Assembly (NCBI GenBank): GCA_922989275.2
Contig: OV277870.1
Coordinates: forward strand, 37,320,356 to 37,384,355
Reading direction: 5' to 3'
Length of the DNA: 64,000 nucleotides
Source: Gari tellinella
Taxonomy: Eukaryota; Mollusca; Bivalvia; Cardiida; Psammobiidae
Shown here: one piece after another, positions 44,216 through 56,307 of the stretch
Layout of the letters: each line of letters opens with the position of its first letter
How positions within the stretch are numbered: position 1 is the stretch's first letter
Notes under the pieces: model-generated
The model's input: the letters and a program-made list of their open reading frames with translations, nothing else
The model's database searches: none
What the model was told of the DNA's origin: nothing
Position numbers and translations under genes: made by a program

Positions 44216-44497
44216 TGGAGGTGGGGTCATTGAAAGGACTGGGGCTATGTTTTTTAGATTTTCAAGGAGAACCATGAGCTTACATGTAGTTTGAACAACA
44301 GCTGACATGTCCGTACAAAAAAGTGAGAATGAAGAATGATGGAAGGAAGTACGAACGGACATACATTGAGGCAACAAAATGCCAACCGCCCCCTTACGGG
44401 GAGAATACAAGTTCACGAACGTAAAACATGGACATAACTCTGCACTATTTGTCAGTTTGAAACAATTTGTTAAAAGCAACCCTAAAAGTATTTAAAA

Positions 44498-44799
44498 CAA
44501 GAGGGCTCTGACGCCTGAAGCGCTCACAAGAGAAATAAAGTTTATGATATTAAGGCATACAATGTTGACTCTGGCGTACTAGAAAGCCTTTCCTACAATT
44601 TGACCTACTGACCAACTGTATAACTTCATGTAATCCATTTTACTACGAAGACTAGATTTCGTCAGGGTGCTCATTCTGAGCAAGTTTTAAAATGTTGCTA
44701 ATATGGCTCCTAAAGGGTTTGCGAGCTTTTTACATATTTTGACGTACTGAACTTACATTTGAACCTTATGTAACCCATATTTATACATTGCTTGTGTTC
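44498..44799 (+). repeat. Start of modular repeat (GAGGGCTCTGACGCCTGAAG)
   Basis: ACAAGAGGGCTCTGACGCCT opens the module, then TTTGACCTACTGACCAACTG and later units like those at 18940-19600. Confidence 0.65.
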
Positions 44800-45990
44800 C
44801 TATATCACATTAATTTTCTAGACAACTCTTTGAAATCATAGGCATTATCAAATCTCAAGTATGCAGGGGTGTTGTGGGCGGAAACCACGAATGAGTTTGT
44901 ATAACAATAACGCGTACCGGTAAAGAGCATGTATCCCTAGTGGTTTTAAAAAATTTCGTGAATAACGAAAGAACTTAGTTACCCCGCCCACTTCTCTTGA
45001 AAGAATGTGCCGGATATAAATTATATCTGGAAAATTATCACTACTGACGCAATTTAAGTACCAATCATCTTTCAAATATATCGATTACCTTTTCAAGAAA
45101 ATGTCTGATGAGTTCGTCATTGGATACCTGTCCATTTCACGGTTGATATTTATAATAATTCAAGAGCTTTAAAACACACAGCTGCTGCAACTTTGAATTT
45201 AGCGTAACTAAGGCAGTGTTAAGGAAGTGACGTCACAGTGGACGTAGGACTATCCGAAAATATCCGCATGTAATATTTTTTCGTAATTATTACTCGGTTA
45301 TTTACGAAATTGTCCGAACGACATAGCAATTGCATTTTAAGAGCCAAAATCTATATTCAAAACTCTGCGACTTGTACACAACGTCGTTGCAGTAAAGATG
45401 CATTAAGCGGCAATTGCAGATGTAAAAATAATAGCATTTAATGTGTCAACAAATAGAGATTAAAAGGCATAGAAACATATCATATTGAAGCTTTCTATTT
45501 TACTATTGTCCTCAACGACTCAACCAAGACAGTTGTATTCCAGATTCCTTGGTCCAAGAATAAAAGATTTTTAAGTTGTGTCTCAGATCGTTCTCAAGTA
45601 TTCGATTGGTCGGATTTGGGCAAAAGAGTTTGATCTCTCTTTCTGAATGGCGTGTGTACTCGTCGCCTGGGTTGTTAGTCTTAAAAAAGACATTACTTGA
45701 CCTAGCTATATGGGAAGGTTACATCTACTCCACTAAAACATTTGAATTAAATCATGCAGCATATTTTTGAATGTACAGATGTCTAGGCAAAGAACCATTG
45801 AAGCGTTTCATGTGAGGTCCGTCCCTTTTTTCTGGTGGTTTGGTTTGGAAAAACACACTTGAATTTGAGGATGTCAGGGCCTAGAGTCTCTAGACAACTT
45901 GAGATAGCTATCGCTCATGTTTCAGTCTTTTTCAGTTACTTTAACACCTAGTGCGAACATGATGTCCCCGGCGGCAAAAAATTGAAAAAG
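44800..45990 (+). repeat. Segmental tandem duplication, unit 3
   Basis: The partner of 42540-43965. It lacks the MITE at 43196 and ends at GATGTCCCCGGCGGCAAAAA. Confidence 0.85.
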
Positions 45991-46358
45991 TTCACCACAA
46001 AGAAACGGTGAATGTGTAAAACTCTCCCGAACAATTTGATCATGAAAGGCTTAAGCAGCAACCTTTGACTGTTTTACAGTTGAGAAGTCTTAAGACCAGG
46101 ATCCAGATTTGTTGCCACTCAGATAAGTATAAATCGTTAGAAATTTAAAAAAAAATACATTGTTTAAATTGTTAGAATTGCCTTCAGTTTTCGTTTGCGT
46201 TTCTCCGTAATTTGACTCATTTTACACCGCTTACTAAGTCTAATACATCCAATTTTGTAAGTGGCTGAGCCACGTTTTAACTTCGAACTACGAATATGTT
46301 CGATTTATTTAAATTTATTAGGGAAATACTATAAGGGTTGGTTGAGGGTTGTAGCTCT
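45991..46358. other. No gene seen
   Basis: AT-rich with no clear repeat partner in the window. Confidence 0.4.
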
Positions 46359-46362
46359 TTAA

Positions 46363-46574
46363 CCCCTTCACTGCCATGACGTCATCATTTTTAAACAATG
46401 ATTATCGTCTTCTTTTATTTCTCAAAATCAAATTTGAGGTATTCAAGCTTAAAACGAGTTTAAATTTTGGTAAAAAAAAAAGTTTGGCTCCTGATCAGAC
46501 ACCGCGTTGCGCGGTGCCTGATCAGAATCCAAACTATTTACAATTAACCATTCTCGGGGAGGAAGTGAATGGGG
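46363..46574. mobile_element. TTAA MITE with palindrome
   Basis: TTAA 46359-46362 and 46575-46578 flank CCCCTTCACTGCCATGACGT and GGAAGTGAATGGGG. The palindrome at 46481-46534 has TCCTGATCAGACACCGCG facing CGCGGTGCCTGATCAGAATC; it has a compensated change in the core (CACC/GGTG). Confidence 0.85.
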
Positions 46575-46906
46575 TTAAAACCTTCATAGCCAACCTGTAA
46601 GTAGTTAATTTAATACCTTATACAATTTTGGGATAACAATTGGCTTATTGGCCAAAAAACTATATTCTTTCTATTTCCAGGGCTTACATTTCTCGGACTA
46701 TCCTGAAATCTTCGGATTTTAATTAATTTCTCCGGAACTACCGAATTTTTCCAAAATCTTCGGATTTCTGCTCTTACTTTTAAAATTAAATTGTTTATGG
46801 GTTTTTTTCTCTTATTTTTAAAGATTTGAATGGTTGTCAAAGAGTTTAGATCCAGACCAGATGGCGCGTAACAACAAAATGTTTGCATAAGTATGTTAAT
46901 ATTAAC

Positions 46907-47149
46907 CCTTTCCCTCATAGAAGCGCCTTTTAGCGCATTCAGTTTATTCATCCGCTGAAGAAAATAGTTCCAATTTATACAGTTATAAATATGTTTCAAA
47001 GGGAATATTTTCATTATTCTAGCGGGTGGTAGCTTAAAGTAGGCTGAAAGTATAGCAGAATGTGCCTTAAGGCACATTCTGCTTTACTTTCAACCTACTT
47101 TAAGTAGTCACCTGTATTCGAAACTAGAAACAGGCTATAAGGTAAAGGG
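46907..47149. mobile_element. TTAACCCTTTCCC hairpin MITE, full copy
   Basis: TTAA at 46903-46906 and 47150-47153. The central hairpin (47032-47106) has CTTAAAGTAGGCTGAAAGTA facing CTTTCAACCTACTTTAAG with GTGCCTTAAGGCAC at the tip. The family twin is 63081-63323. Confidence 0.9.
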
Positions 47150-47153
47150 TTAA

Positions 47154-47984
47154 AGAGCCTGGCAGCGAAATTGTTAAAGATACGATTCCTAAAATGATAG
47201 TAAAATCGCACTTGAATACTAGTAGATCTTATTCTATTTAGAAATCTTAGGATTTTTATGAGCAATTTTAAATTTATGCTAGCCCTGCATTTCCATTGTC
47301 CAAATCTAAATGTTTTATAACATTGAATCAAGTCTACATACCCGATGCACAGGGACACCTTTTCATATTAGTTCCCTGACTTACTTATTTTCCAGCTTCT
47401 ACCTGTCCCACTCCTGATAAAATAGATCTAGTTACAGATCAAGGAATTTTTCTACAGCTTGATACTTTGATAGCCTTGTGAAATGTGGCTACATAAACAT
47501 GCAGACACGAGATTTTTGCTTCATTTTCTGCCTTGTTCTCGATGTTACTTGTTTTTTTTAATGCGGAAATTTCGCGCACAGATAATGCGTGATCTGGTAA
47601 AAATAGTGGGGATTCGGGCAATCGCGCAGCCTAGAATAGACACTGGTTTAAACAGCCACTTGATTGTCTTAAACACTCAAAACCAAGCTATGGTGAAACC
47701 CCAAACTCATAAAAAGATTACCAAATTGACTTTCCCTATGCGTTTTGTATGGATTGTTAGAATCTGGCTATTTAAAGGAAACAGAAAACAACACAGGAAA
47801 CTTAAAATTGTTTCAATCCTAAACTTTGTGTATATTTCTTTGAAATGTAATCAGCAGCCATATAAATATCTAAAAAAAATTTATTTAAACCAACCAGAAA
47901 AGCTCTAGATCTACATTTTCTTTTCATGTGGGGAACCAGCAAATTTTTCCAGAGAATATCTAACAGCTACAGTACAGTGGAGAA
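47154..47984. other. No recognised gene
   Basis: A 141-codon plus-strand frame (47483-47908) is hydrophobic and basic with no family motif; I do not call it. A minus-strand acceptor/donor pair around 47420-47390 would give only a tiny exon and is not supported. Confidence 0.4.
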
Positions 47985-48107
47985 TATATTATTATTTCAA
48001 TATAAACACGTTTATCCTAAAACGATGTTCAGTTGCAAACAGCTCTAGGTCAGATCAGACGCCTTGTACCCGGCATCTGATCAGCGTGATCAGGCCCTAG
48101 ACTATTT
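47985..48107. mobile_element. Partial CAGTGGAGAAT MITE with broken palindrome
   Basis: CAGTGGAGAATATATTATTA is the left end. The palindrome 48034-48104 contains an extra GATCAGCGTGATCAGG in its right arm. Confidence 0.6.
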
Positions 48108-48194
48108 CATTTTGACATTCAGATTGAAAAGTATTCATTCGGCAACATTTCTAAGAAATTCTTAATTGCCGTTGTCTACAATAAAATAGAGCTA

Positions 48195-48987
48195 CAGTGT
48201 TCCCTCCCTACAAGGCCTAAAAAAAGATGTGTGTTTCCGGTTTATCGACCGACTCTATTTTTTACCCCCGACCCTAAAGATTTTAAAGAAAAAAATAAAT
48301 AAAAAAAACCCGACTTTTTCGGCGCCCGTTACAGAAAGGAAAAAGCGCTGTGTTAAAAGCAAACACACACATTTTTTTTAAAATATAATATTTATTTGAT
48401 GCAATGGTTTTCAGATTGAAACAAGAACTATTTCACATAATTATTTATGAAATACCTTACAATTTAAACTCGCAAATCAAGATAAATCATTTCAGACACT
48501 TTCAATGTTGAATACAACAAGAGCAAGGCCATTATTTGTCATATAAACCCATCCTTTGATTGTAAAAAAAATCGCATATAGATCTATGCCCTATATAAAA
48601 ACTTTTTTTTAAAAAAAACAAAAACTTTTTCCTACCGACCTACCCTAAAATTTTGAGAAGGTGAAACCAGAAACACATATTTTTTTAGGCCCAATGGCCC
48701 TCCCAACAACGATTCCTCCTCATAACAACGATTGTCCCTTTTCCCAAAACAGTACATTTATGTCCAACCTATAATAATTTATTCGTCAGCTGTTTTTCTC
48801 AAAGTTACATTATAGACATTTTGACGGAAAAAAATATTAACAAGTGACAAACAGCTTGAATCCAGGCCAGACGCTAGATTCAAGCTGTTTGCAAATATAA
48901 GCCATTTTCCCTCCCTATAACGACTCCATACGAACAACGCAAATATGTTTGTCTTCCATTGGGTGTCGTTGTAGAGAGGGAGTGCTG
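48195..48987. mobile_element. CAGTGTTCCCTCCCTACAA MITE carrying a second MITE
   Basis: Left end CAGTGTTCCCTCCCTACAA and right end TTGTAGAGAGGGAGTGCTG, flanked by TA. The left third is split by an inserted element at 48214-48691. The palindrome region near 48844-48892 has lost its core (GAATCCAGGCCAGACGCTAG, then ATTCAAGCTG). Confidence 0.8.
48214..48691. mobile_element. Inserted MITE, GGCCTAAAAAAAGATGTGTG ends
   Basis: GGCCTAAAAAAAGATGTGTG and GAAACACATATTTTTTTAGG with CC are inverted. Subterminal CCGACC words occur on both sides. A related fragment is at 62655-62745 (CCTGTGTTTCCGGTAACCCG). Confidence 0.75.
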
Positions 48988-49543
48988 TATACTGCTTTTA
49001 CGTTTCGTTTAAACAGGACAAAATACATGCCATGAACTTTTCGGTTCAGTATCTGTGTCTTATAAATTCTCTTAGCCTACTTCCCTTTAATATTTCCTCG
49101 GGTGGAATGGGAGGGGATGGGAGGGAGATTCAGGAAGCCGGTTCCTTGCAATGCATGCTTGTTTTTTTATTGAACATACTTTTATTTCAAATAGATCTAG
49201 ACTGAATGATTTGTTTTTGTTTGCAGCAGATAGAAATAGTTTCGTTGAGTTTAAGATTTAGAAAAATCTATATGACAGACTAGATTTATTTCCCAAGATT
49301 ATGACAATCTGCAGCCGTCGACTCGTCTTAACTTTTTGAGCAGCTCGAACGGGATGAACCCGTGTGTACAAATAGAGAAGTTCGACTGTAAAGGAAGATA
49401 TATTTAGGTAGATTATACAGTAGATCAGTAGAACAGTCTGCTTTCTAATAAATGCAGTAACACCCCACCCTCTTTACTTGTATAGCTACTACACATTAGA
49501 AAAACTTTCAAATTTAACCGCCACTAAGCGATAAGCAATCAAT
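48988..49543 (+). repeat. Repeat block, left half of interrupted copy
   Basis: Matches 2736-3469, ending at CAATCAAT (49536-49543), where the LINE begins. Confidence 0.9.
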
Positions 49544-49560
49544 ATGATTTTGCTACAGAA

Positions 49561-51945
49561 ATGAAATCCAAACACTTATTGATAATGGGAGATTTTAATT
49601 ATCCAAACATTGACTGGGACCTTCAGATAGCAAATAAAGAGAATTCATCTGAACAAAAATTTGTGGATCTTATTCAGGATAAATTCCTATTTCAACACAT
49701 TAACAAACCCACTAGATGGAGGGGAAATGATGAGCCCAACTTACTCGATCTGTTAATAACAGCTGACGAGTTTGCATTAGAAGACATTGAACACCAGAGC
49801 CCACTTGGGAAAAGTGATCACTGTGTTATCACATTTAAATATATTTGTAGTACAGTAATGAGAAACATTAAGAAAAGTAGGAAAAACTATAACAAGGTTA
49901 ATTATATCTTACTAAGGGAAGAAATGAGCTATGTCAACTGGGGAGGAATTCTGGGCGAAAGTAAAAACGATGTCAATGAAATGTGGGGGAAATTTAGAGA
50001 AAAAATTAGAGAAATTGAAGATAAACATGTACCAATACGTACAGTTTCGAATAAAACAAATAGAGTTCCGCTAGACAAAAAAACAATAGAACTGATTAAA
50101 TCAAAAAACGCTCTATCCAGAAAATTTGTTAAAACTAAGGATCCGGCAGTGAGGAAAAAATATAATAGTACTAGAAACAAAGTTACAAAGCTAATGAGGA
50201 GAGCTAGGAAAGCATATGAAGATAATATAGCAGTAGAAGCTAAATCAAATCCAAAAAAGATTTGGCAATACATAAACTCCAAAAGCAAGATTAAACAAGG
50301 GATTAGTAACATGTGCATTGATCCGCTTGATCCAAAATCTCAAAAGGTTGAAGATGATCAATCTAAGGCAGAAATACTAGGAAAATACTTCAGTACAGTT
50401 TTTACCAAAGAACCAGAAGAAAATATACCACATTTAGAGGGGAAATCAGTAGATTTGCATCCAACATTAAGAATAACAGAAAATGATATTCTGAAAGCAC
50501 TTACAGCCCTAAATCCAAACAAATCGCCAGGAATGGATGAACTACATCCTAAATTTATTAGAGAATTAAGGCACGAATTAATGGTACCACTCAATTTGAT
50601 ATTCAATAAATCTCTATCAGAGAAAAAAGTTCCAAAAGAATGGAAAGATGCAAGAATCACTGCTATTTATAAAAAGGGAAATAAATCACTGGCCAGCAAC
50701 TATCGACCGGTAAGCCTGACTTCTGTTATAGGTAAAGTAATGGAAAGGCTAGTTAGGGACCACCTTATAGAACACTTTAGGATTAACAAATTATTTACTG
50801 ATAAGCAATATGGCTTTATATCCGGAAGATCAACTTCCCTACAATTAATTAAGGTGCTGGACGAATGGACTGAGGCTTTAGACCGAGGTGAGGGAATTGA
50901 CTGTATATACATGGATTACCAAAAGGCGTTTGATACTGTCCCCCATAATAGACTGCTAAAAAAACTAGAAGCATACAAAGTCAATGAAGATGTCATCAAG
51001 TGGATTGAAGACTTCTTAACTGACAGAAGACAACAGGTCACAATAAATGATCAAACCTCTAACTGGCAAAAAGTCACTTCAGGGATACCCCAAGGGTCCG
51101 TCATTGGTCCCGTACTGTTCGTCATATTCATAAACGACTTACCAGACCTAGTCAACTCGACAGTATTCCTATTTGCAGACGACACTAAAATTTATAAGGA
51201 AATTAAGGAAGATAAAGATAGAGAGATACTACAGGAGGACCTGGAAAGCCTCACAAACTGGAGTAATAAATGGCTCCTCAAATTCCATCCAGAGAAATGT
51301 AAGTTCCTACATGTAGGGAAACACGAACCACCAAGCAGTTTCACATATAAATTAATGAACAATGAACTGGATCGTATAACCCAAGAAAAAGACATAGGAG
51401 TCATAGTTGATAATAAATTAAGTTTTGAACATCACATCTGTGAAAAAGTAAAGAAAGCAAATTCAATGGCAGCAATTATAAGAAGAACCTTCTACAATTT
51501 AGATCAAAACAATTTCCTACCACTTTATAAAGCCCTTGTCAGATCTCATCTAGACTATGCTAGTTCGGTATGGAATCCACATAAAGAAAGATTTAATGAA
51601 CAAATAGAAGGCGTCCAACGTAGAGCCACAAAACAACTCCCAAATTTTAGCGAGTTAACCTATGAGGATAGACTTAAAAAACTCAAACTTCCAACCTTAA
51701 AATATCGTAGATACAGAGGGGATATGATAGAAACGTACAAAATAATAAGTCAGGTATACGATCCCGAAGTAGCAGGTTTTCTAAAAATGAGAAAGGATAA
51801 CACATTGAGAGATTGGGGTAGGGGTAACTCAAAATTACTCTTCTCACAAAGACCTAGGTTAGATGTAAGAAAATATAGTTTTACAGTGAGAGTATCAAAC
51901 ATCTGGAATAGCCTCCCAGAACATGTCATCTCAGCTAAAAATGTA
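49561..51945 (+). CDS. LINE polyprotein (endonuclease-reverse transcriptase), part 1
   Basis: The protein nicks target DNA and copies the element's RNA into it. From the first Met, the end of an exonuclease-endonuclease-phosphatase domain is visible: MGDFNYPNIDWD (residues 9-20) and SDHCVITF (85-92). A basic linker follows. The reverse transcriptase (about 330-620) shows ARITAIYKKGN, NYRPVSLTS, MDYQKAFDTV, GIPQGSVIGPVLF and FADD at 538-541. The C-terminal region holds SHLDYASSVWNP. All catalytic motifs are present and no stop or frameshift interrupts 795 codons, so the copy is young, but it lacks the start of the endonuclease. The open frame continues 36 codons into the inserted transposon; those residues are not LINE. 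The true C-terminus is 56809-56985. Confidence 0.93.
51944..51945. other. TA target duplication, left
   Basis: TA precedes the inverted end GAGCGGGTGAACC. Its partner is at 56807-56808. Deleting the element and one TA restores the LINE frame exactly. Confidence 0.9.
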
Positions 51946-53891
51946 GAGCGGGTGAACCTAATTCCGAACAGTACCTTATACCGAACAAAAAATTCAAATG
52001 TCTATTGTTTATCGGTAGAGCGCTTTTACAGGCATTGTGACATCATTTCATGACGTCATAACAATTATATTGATTGTCAACGTCATCTTGAATACCATTA
52101 GCCAGTGGATTTGATTTTTTCCTCTTTTTCGCAAATCAACTGTATGAAGTTGAGGGAAATTATGTGATTTTTATTTTATCGATTTTTGTACATAAGGAAT
52201 TTCGATTGTTTATATACGTTTTGTACTACATATTTTAGCATTTCTAGGCTTAATAGACATGAAATATGTTATTGAAATGTTTTGTTCAAACCAGTGACGT
52301 CACATGTAGGAGTTAAAGCATGTTCGGAATTAAGCACATAAACCTTGATGATGGATCTAATTCCGAACATTTTTATTTCATTTTAACAAACTTGCTTTTG
52401 ATAAGATTTAGATCGCCACTTTATCTCACTATATTTATGAAAAGATCTAGATCTACCATGCTATAACCAAAGTGAATCCACATTGGGGTTCTAAGTGAAA
52501 AACATAGCCTGTAAGTTTAGAAAGTGTTCATCAATATGGTACATCTAGATTTGGAGGATATGTTTTCAATAAACTCTTACTGAGATTAATATGCTATTAT
52601 AAACAAGAACATAGAAGTAGATCTAGCATACGCGCAAATCCGACTTCATTATTTATACGTATCTAGGCTCGATATTTTAATGATATATTGCTGAACAAAA
52701 TGTTTATGCTTTATGATGACAAACCTATGATTGATCTGCTTTATTTTACCTCAAGCGGTTTGATAATTTCATCAGGCAAATTATAAACATTGGAGGCATG
52801 TTGAAGACGTCAATGACATCATCGACAATAAGTAACAACACTCTATGTGGCGTCAAAATGAATAATTTATTGATACTAGGACATGGCTTCAGATATAAGG
52901 AGTAAACTGAAGACATTCAACATTGTCTCACTCATTTCATCACCAAATCCTATAGTATTACTACTCATTATAATCGTCTGAAAAAACTGAGTCTAATGAG
53001 TAGTGATAACATAGGTTAAATGCAGAAATAAAGATGTTGTTTTTTAGATATGGATCTACTCTCCTTATCTGGAGCCAGAGATGAGCAAATACTTAAATAA
53101 TTAGAGAAGTCAGACAGCGATGAGGACATGCAACTAGCACATTCACAATGCTTTAAGCCGGTGTGCAAAAAGTAGCAATAGTACATACAGTCATTAAAGT
53201 GTACAAATTCTTTCCGATGATTCCACTTTAAGTTCGTAGAGGGGGGAATTATGAGTGGAATAGATGAGCTGTTATTCGAATGCATGCACTGTTGAGGTCA
53301 TACGTATCATGTTCAGTTAAATTATCATGTTAAACAAGCGTTTACAAGCTGTATACCAGACTGTGTACATCAAAATGTTTTCATTAATTGTTATTTCATT
53401 CACGTGTACCTTACAATTAATGTGCCCATAAGCTATACGTGTGTGTTCTGAGTTTGTGTAACTACTATTTCATAACCAAGTATTTGCAGATATCTGATTA
53501 ATAAAATTATTATTAGAAGAAGAAGATTGACCACTTTTAAAAAATCAAATCTGTGTTCGGAATAAGGAACTGTTATGTTCGGAATTAAATCCATTGTTCG
53601 GAATAAGGTACACTGACACCGCTCACTCAACTCACTATATCTGTTCTATTACTAACTGTTTAAAGACCGTAAGCATAGTAAATGGTTCGAGAGACATAAC
53701 CTGTTTGATGATTTTACAAATGTGCTGTAATAATGGACGTATAGTGGGACCCCATGATACCGGTGGCTCCATGGTACCGGTGTAGTTCACAAATCGCGTG
53801 TTTTTTTTTCGCGAGCTCCACACGAGCTGACGACATTTTGCCGAAGAAGAGCACTTCTTTTCGCCGACTTGAATTTACAAGATACAAGAGG

Positions 53892-53906
53892 ATGAACCGC
53901 TTACTT
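53892..53906 (+). CDS. Predicted exon 1 of Tigger-like transposase
   Basis: ATGAACCGCTTACTT followed by GTAAGT gives MNRLL in phase 0. It joins in frame to the exon at 54526. The frame is also open upstream (in frame with DILPKKSTSFRRLEFTRYKR), so translation might begin earlier; no better ATG lies inside the coding-like part. Confidence 0.5.
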
Positions 53907-54525
53907 GTAAGTTTCGTACATCTTACCTTTCAAACATATATTTTTCAGCTAAATCGCTCCATATTTGTAACCATTCCTTCAAACTACCACTTATACACAA
54001 CTGTTATTTATTTTCTGAAAGCGTCTTTGACATTTCTGACGTCATTTCCTTGTTTTCGGAAAAAATCACGTGACACCATGACAACCGGAAGTGGCGGGAA
54101 TTTTTCTCAGTATGGTGTAACAAAAAGGCCATTGCTTGTTATTTTTCCATAGAGCGAACCTGTTTGATTTTAATTCATTGTTGTATTATTTTTCAAGCCA
54201 TATATTGACAGAAAATGATCTAGACCTAGATTTAAATGTTGATTTATATGTTTTCACCCTAGATCTAGATATAAATTATTATTTTAAAGGATTTCTCTGA
54301 AAAATATAAACAAAAAATATTAATTTCACTAGATCTCTAGATCTACTTTCACTATCCCAAAAGGAAATTGATCATCTATTTAGACCTATCTTTATCCTAT
54401 CTGATATCATATTTTCTATTTCAGTGGTCAACTATTAAAAAAAATATATATATGAAAGGCATAATATATTTAGCTATTAGATCTATATCCAATTCTAAAA
54501 GGCTGTTTCCTTTTTCTTTTTGAAG

Positions 54526-56307
54526 GATACTGCACCTCCAGCAAAAAAAAGGAAACTTCAATATGATAGAGAAAATCTTCAGCGGGCTTATCAAGCCACA
54601 AGAAACGGGATGTCTGTTTACAGAGCAGCTAGACAATATGCTGTTCCAGAGTCTACCTTGAGAGACCGGCATTTGGGACTTGTGGACCTTGACACCAAGA
54701 TAGGTTTTGATTCAATTTTCACACCATCAGAAGAAGAAAAAATTGTAAAGTTTGTTACTTACATGGCCTCTATTGGGTACGGGTATAGCAAGGCAGCCAT
54801 ACAAAATATGGCATATGATTTGGCAAAATCACTAGGGAAGACTGTCAAGGCCAAAGATAAACTAAGTGACAATTGGTTTTATGGGTTCTTAAAAAGATGG
54901 CCCGATCTGTGTGTAAAAAAAGCCCAGAAGTTGTCAATTGCAAGGGCAAAATCTACTTCAAGACAAACGCTTGACAATTATTACACTGAACTTGACAGCA
55001 TCCTGACGACCCATGAGCTCCATGACAAGCCACAGTGTATTTTTAACATAGACGAAACAGGAGTTAACTCTGAGCATTCCCCACCCAAAGTTGTTTGTGA
55101 CAAATCAACGGTGCCACAAAATATCACTTCGCAAAGAAGTCAGACTGTAACTATAATCGCTGCAGGCAATGCTTTGGGAAATTCTATTCCGCCTTATTTT
55201 GTTTTCCCTGGCCAAAGATGGAACCCAGATTTTTTAATAGACTCTTGTCCAGGGTCCGCAGGTGAGATGTCAAAAACAGGTTGGTCAAACACAGCTGTTT
55301 TTGAATCTTACCTGAGGACCCATTTTTCAGCATATGCTAATCTAAAGGAAAACAAAAAAACCCTAATTCTATATGATGGCCACAGGTCGCATACATCTCT
55401 AACACTTACAGACTGGGCAGAACAAAACAATGTGGTTTTATTTGTACTCCCTCCTCACTCAAGTCATCTTACCCAACCGTTGGATGTTGGAGTATTTGGA
55501 CCATTCAAATCCATGTACTATACTGGATGTCAAAATTTTATGAAAAAAAATCCCGGAATAAACATTACTAAGTACCAAATAGCCATGCTTACCCACAAAC
55601 CATATCTTAAATCATTGTCAGCAGAAAACCTCATATCCGCATTCAGACGAACAGGAATTCACCCTTTTAAACAAAATGCAATTAGCAATTCTCAGGTAGC
55701 CCCTTCAACTATTTATCCACCCAAAAATGAAGAAAATGAAGAAGTAACTGAAAATGAGGAAACTGAAGAAGTAACAGAAAATGAGGAAGAGGAAGATAAT
55801 GTAGAGAAAACTAAAGAGAATGGACGTGATAATTTGAAGACAGTTGAGGACTTTTTGGTGTCGAGAACCATCACAAAGGCAGTGCAAAAACCAAAGAAGA
55901 AATTTGTGCCACCTTTCTTATCAGGCAGTCTGCATAAGCAGTCAATACAGGAAATTTTAAAAGCACAAAGTGAAACCAAACAGAAGGAAGTGGCTGCAAA
56001 ATCTAATTCAAACAAACATAAAAAAAAAGTGGAGAAGCCTAATGTGATGCCAAGCACATCTGGGACATCTAGATCAGTCCCACTTTCAACTGTTCAAGTC
56101 ATCGAGGATTTTGATTCAGACGAAGATGAAGAGAAATGTTGCATGTGTGCCAGATGGGAGCCAGCACAATTAGCTGAAAGCATTGCTATGATTAACTGGG
56201 GTCAATGTGACATGTGCACACACTGGACACATTTGAAAACGTGTTCCAGTGTGCGTGTTCTGAGAAGAAATGACAAGTTTTTGTGTCCCCATTGTGAGAA
56301 AAAGTAG
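54526..56307 (+). CDS. Tigger/pogo-like DDE transposase with C-terminal PHD-type finger
   Basis: It would bind the element's ends and catalyse cut-and-paste transposition. The exon follows a strong acceptor (CTTTTTCTTTTTGAAG); no in-frame ATG is available before the HTH, which supports an upstream exon. Numbering from Asp of DTAPPAKKRKL as residue 3: a basic signal at 7-13; a psq-type helix-turn-helix about 15-52 (GMSVYRAARQYAVPESTLRD); a CENP-B-type domain about 70-165 with DNWFYGFLKRWPDL; the DDE core with FNIDETG (D178), LILYDGHRSH (D286) and LTQPLDVGVFGPFK (D322), a 35-residue spacing; an acidic EN-rich linker; and a C4HC3 finger (C540, C543, C563, C566, H571, C575, C589, C592). Typical of the pogo/Tigger group; the PHD finger is found only in part of it. 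No stops: probably recently active. Confidence 0.92.
   Translation, partial: DTAPPAKKRKLQYDRENLQRAYQATRNGMSVYRAARQYAVPESTLRDRHLGLVDLDTKIGFDSIFTPSEEEKIVKFVTYMASIGYGYSKAAIQNMAYDLAKSLGKTVKAKDKLSDNWFYGFLKRWPDLCVKKAQKLSIARAKSTSRQTLDNYYTELDSILTTHELHDKPQCIFNIDETGVNSEHSPPKVVCDKSTVPQNITSQRSQTVTIIAAGNALGNSIPPYFVFPGQRWNPDFLIDSCPGSAGEMSKTGWSNTAVFESYLRTHFSAYANLKENKKTLILYDGHRSHTSLTLTDWAEQNNVVLFVLPPHSSHLTQPLDVGVFGPFKSMYYTGCQNFMKKNPGINITKYQIAMLTHKPYLKSLSAENLISAFRRTGIHPFKQNAISNSQVAPSTIYPPKNEENEEVTENEETEEVTENEEEEDNVEKTKENGRDNLKTVEDFLVSRTITKAVQKPKKKFVPPFLSGSLHKQSIQEILKAQSETKQKEVAAKSNSNKHKKKVEKPNVMPSTSGTSRSVPLSTVQVIEDFDSDEDEEKCCMCARWEPAQLAESIAMINWGQCDMCTHWTHLKTCSSVRVLRRNDKFLCPHCEKK

Larger units (their letters stand above)
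49544..51945 (+). mobile_element. CR1-like LINE, 5'-truncated, part 1
   Basis: It begins inside the endonuclease domain, directly at the block junction, as expected for a 5'-truncated target-primed insertion. The rest of the element (56809-56991) lies beyond a 4.86-kb DNA transposon. Without that transposon the element is about 2.6 kb. Confidence 0.9.

Noticed and set aside
47390..47420. Minus-strand mini-exon (TTTTATCAG, then GTAAGT)
   Set aside because: Only about 29 bases, weak context and no phase partner.
47483..47908. 141-codon plus-strand frame as a gene
   Set aside because: No motif, odd composition, no splice signals or conservation evidence.
49929..50318. Minus-strand frames inside the LINE
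   Set aside because: They are antisense shadows of the reverse transcriptase frame, hydrophobic and without motifs. The same holds for 50358-50660, 50700-50912, 51192-51404 and 55705-56057.
51946..52053. Last 36 codons of the long LINE frame as LINE protein
   Set aside because: They lie beyond the TA target site and are translated from the inserted transposon's end.
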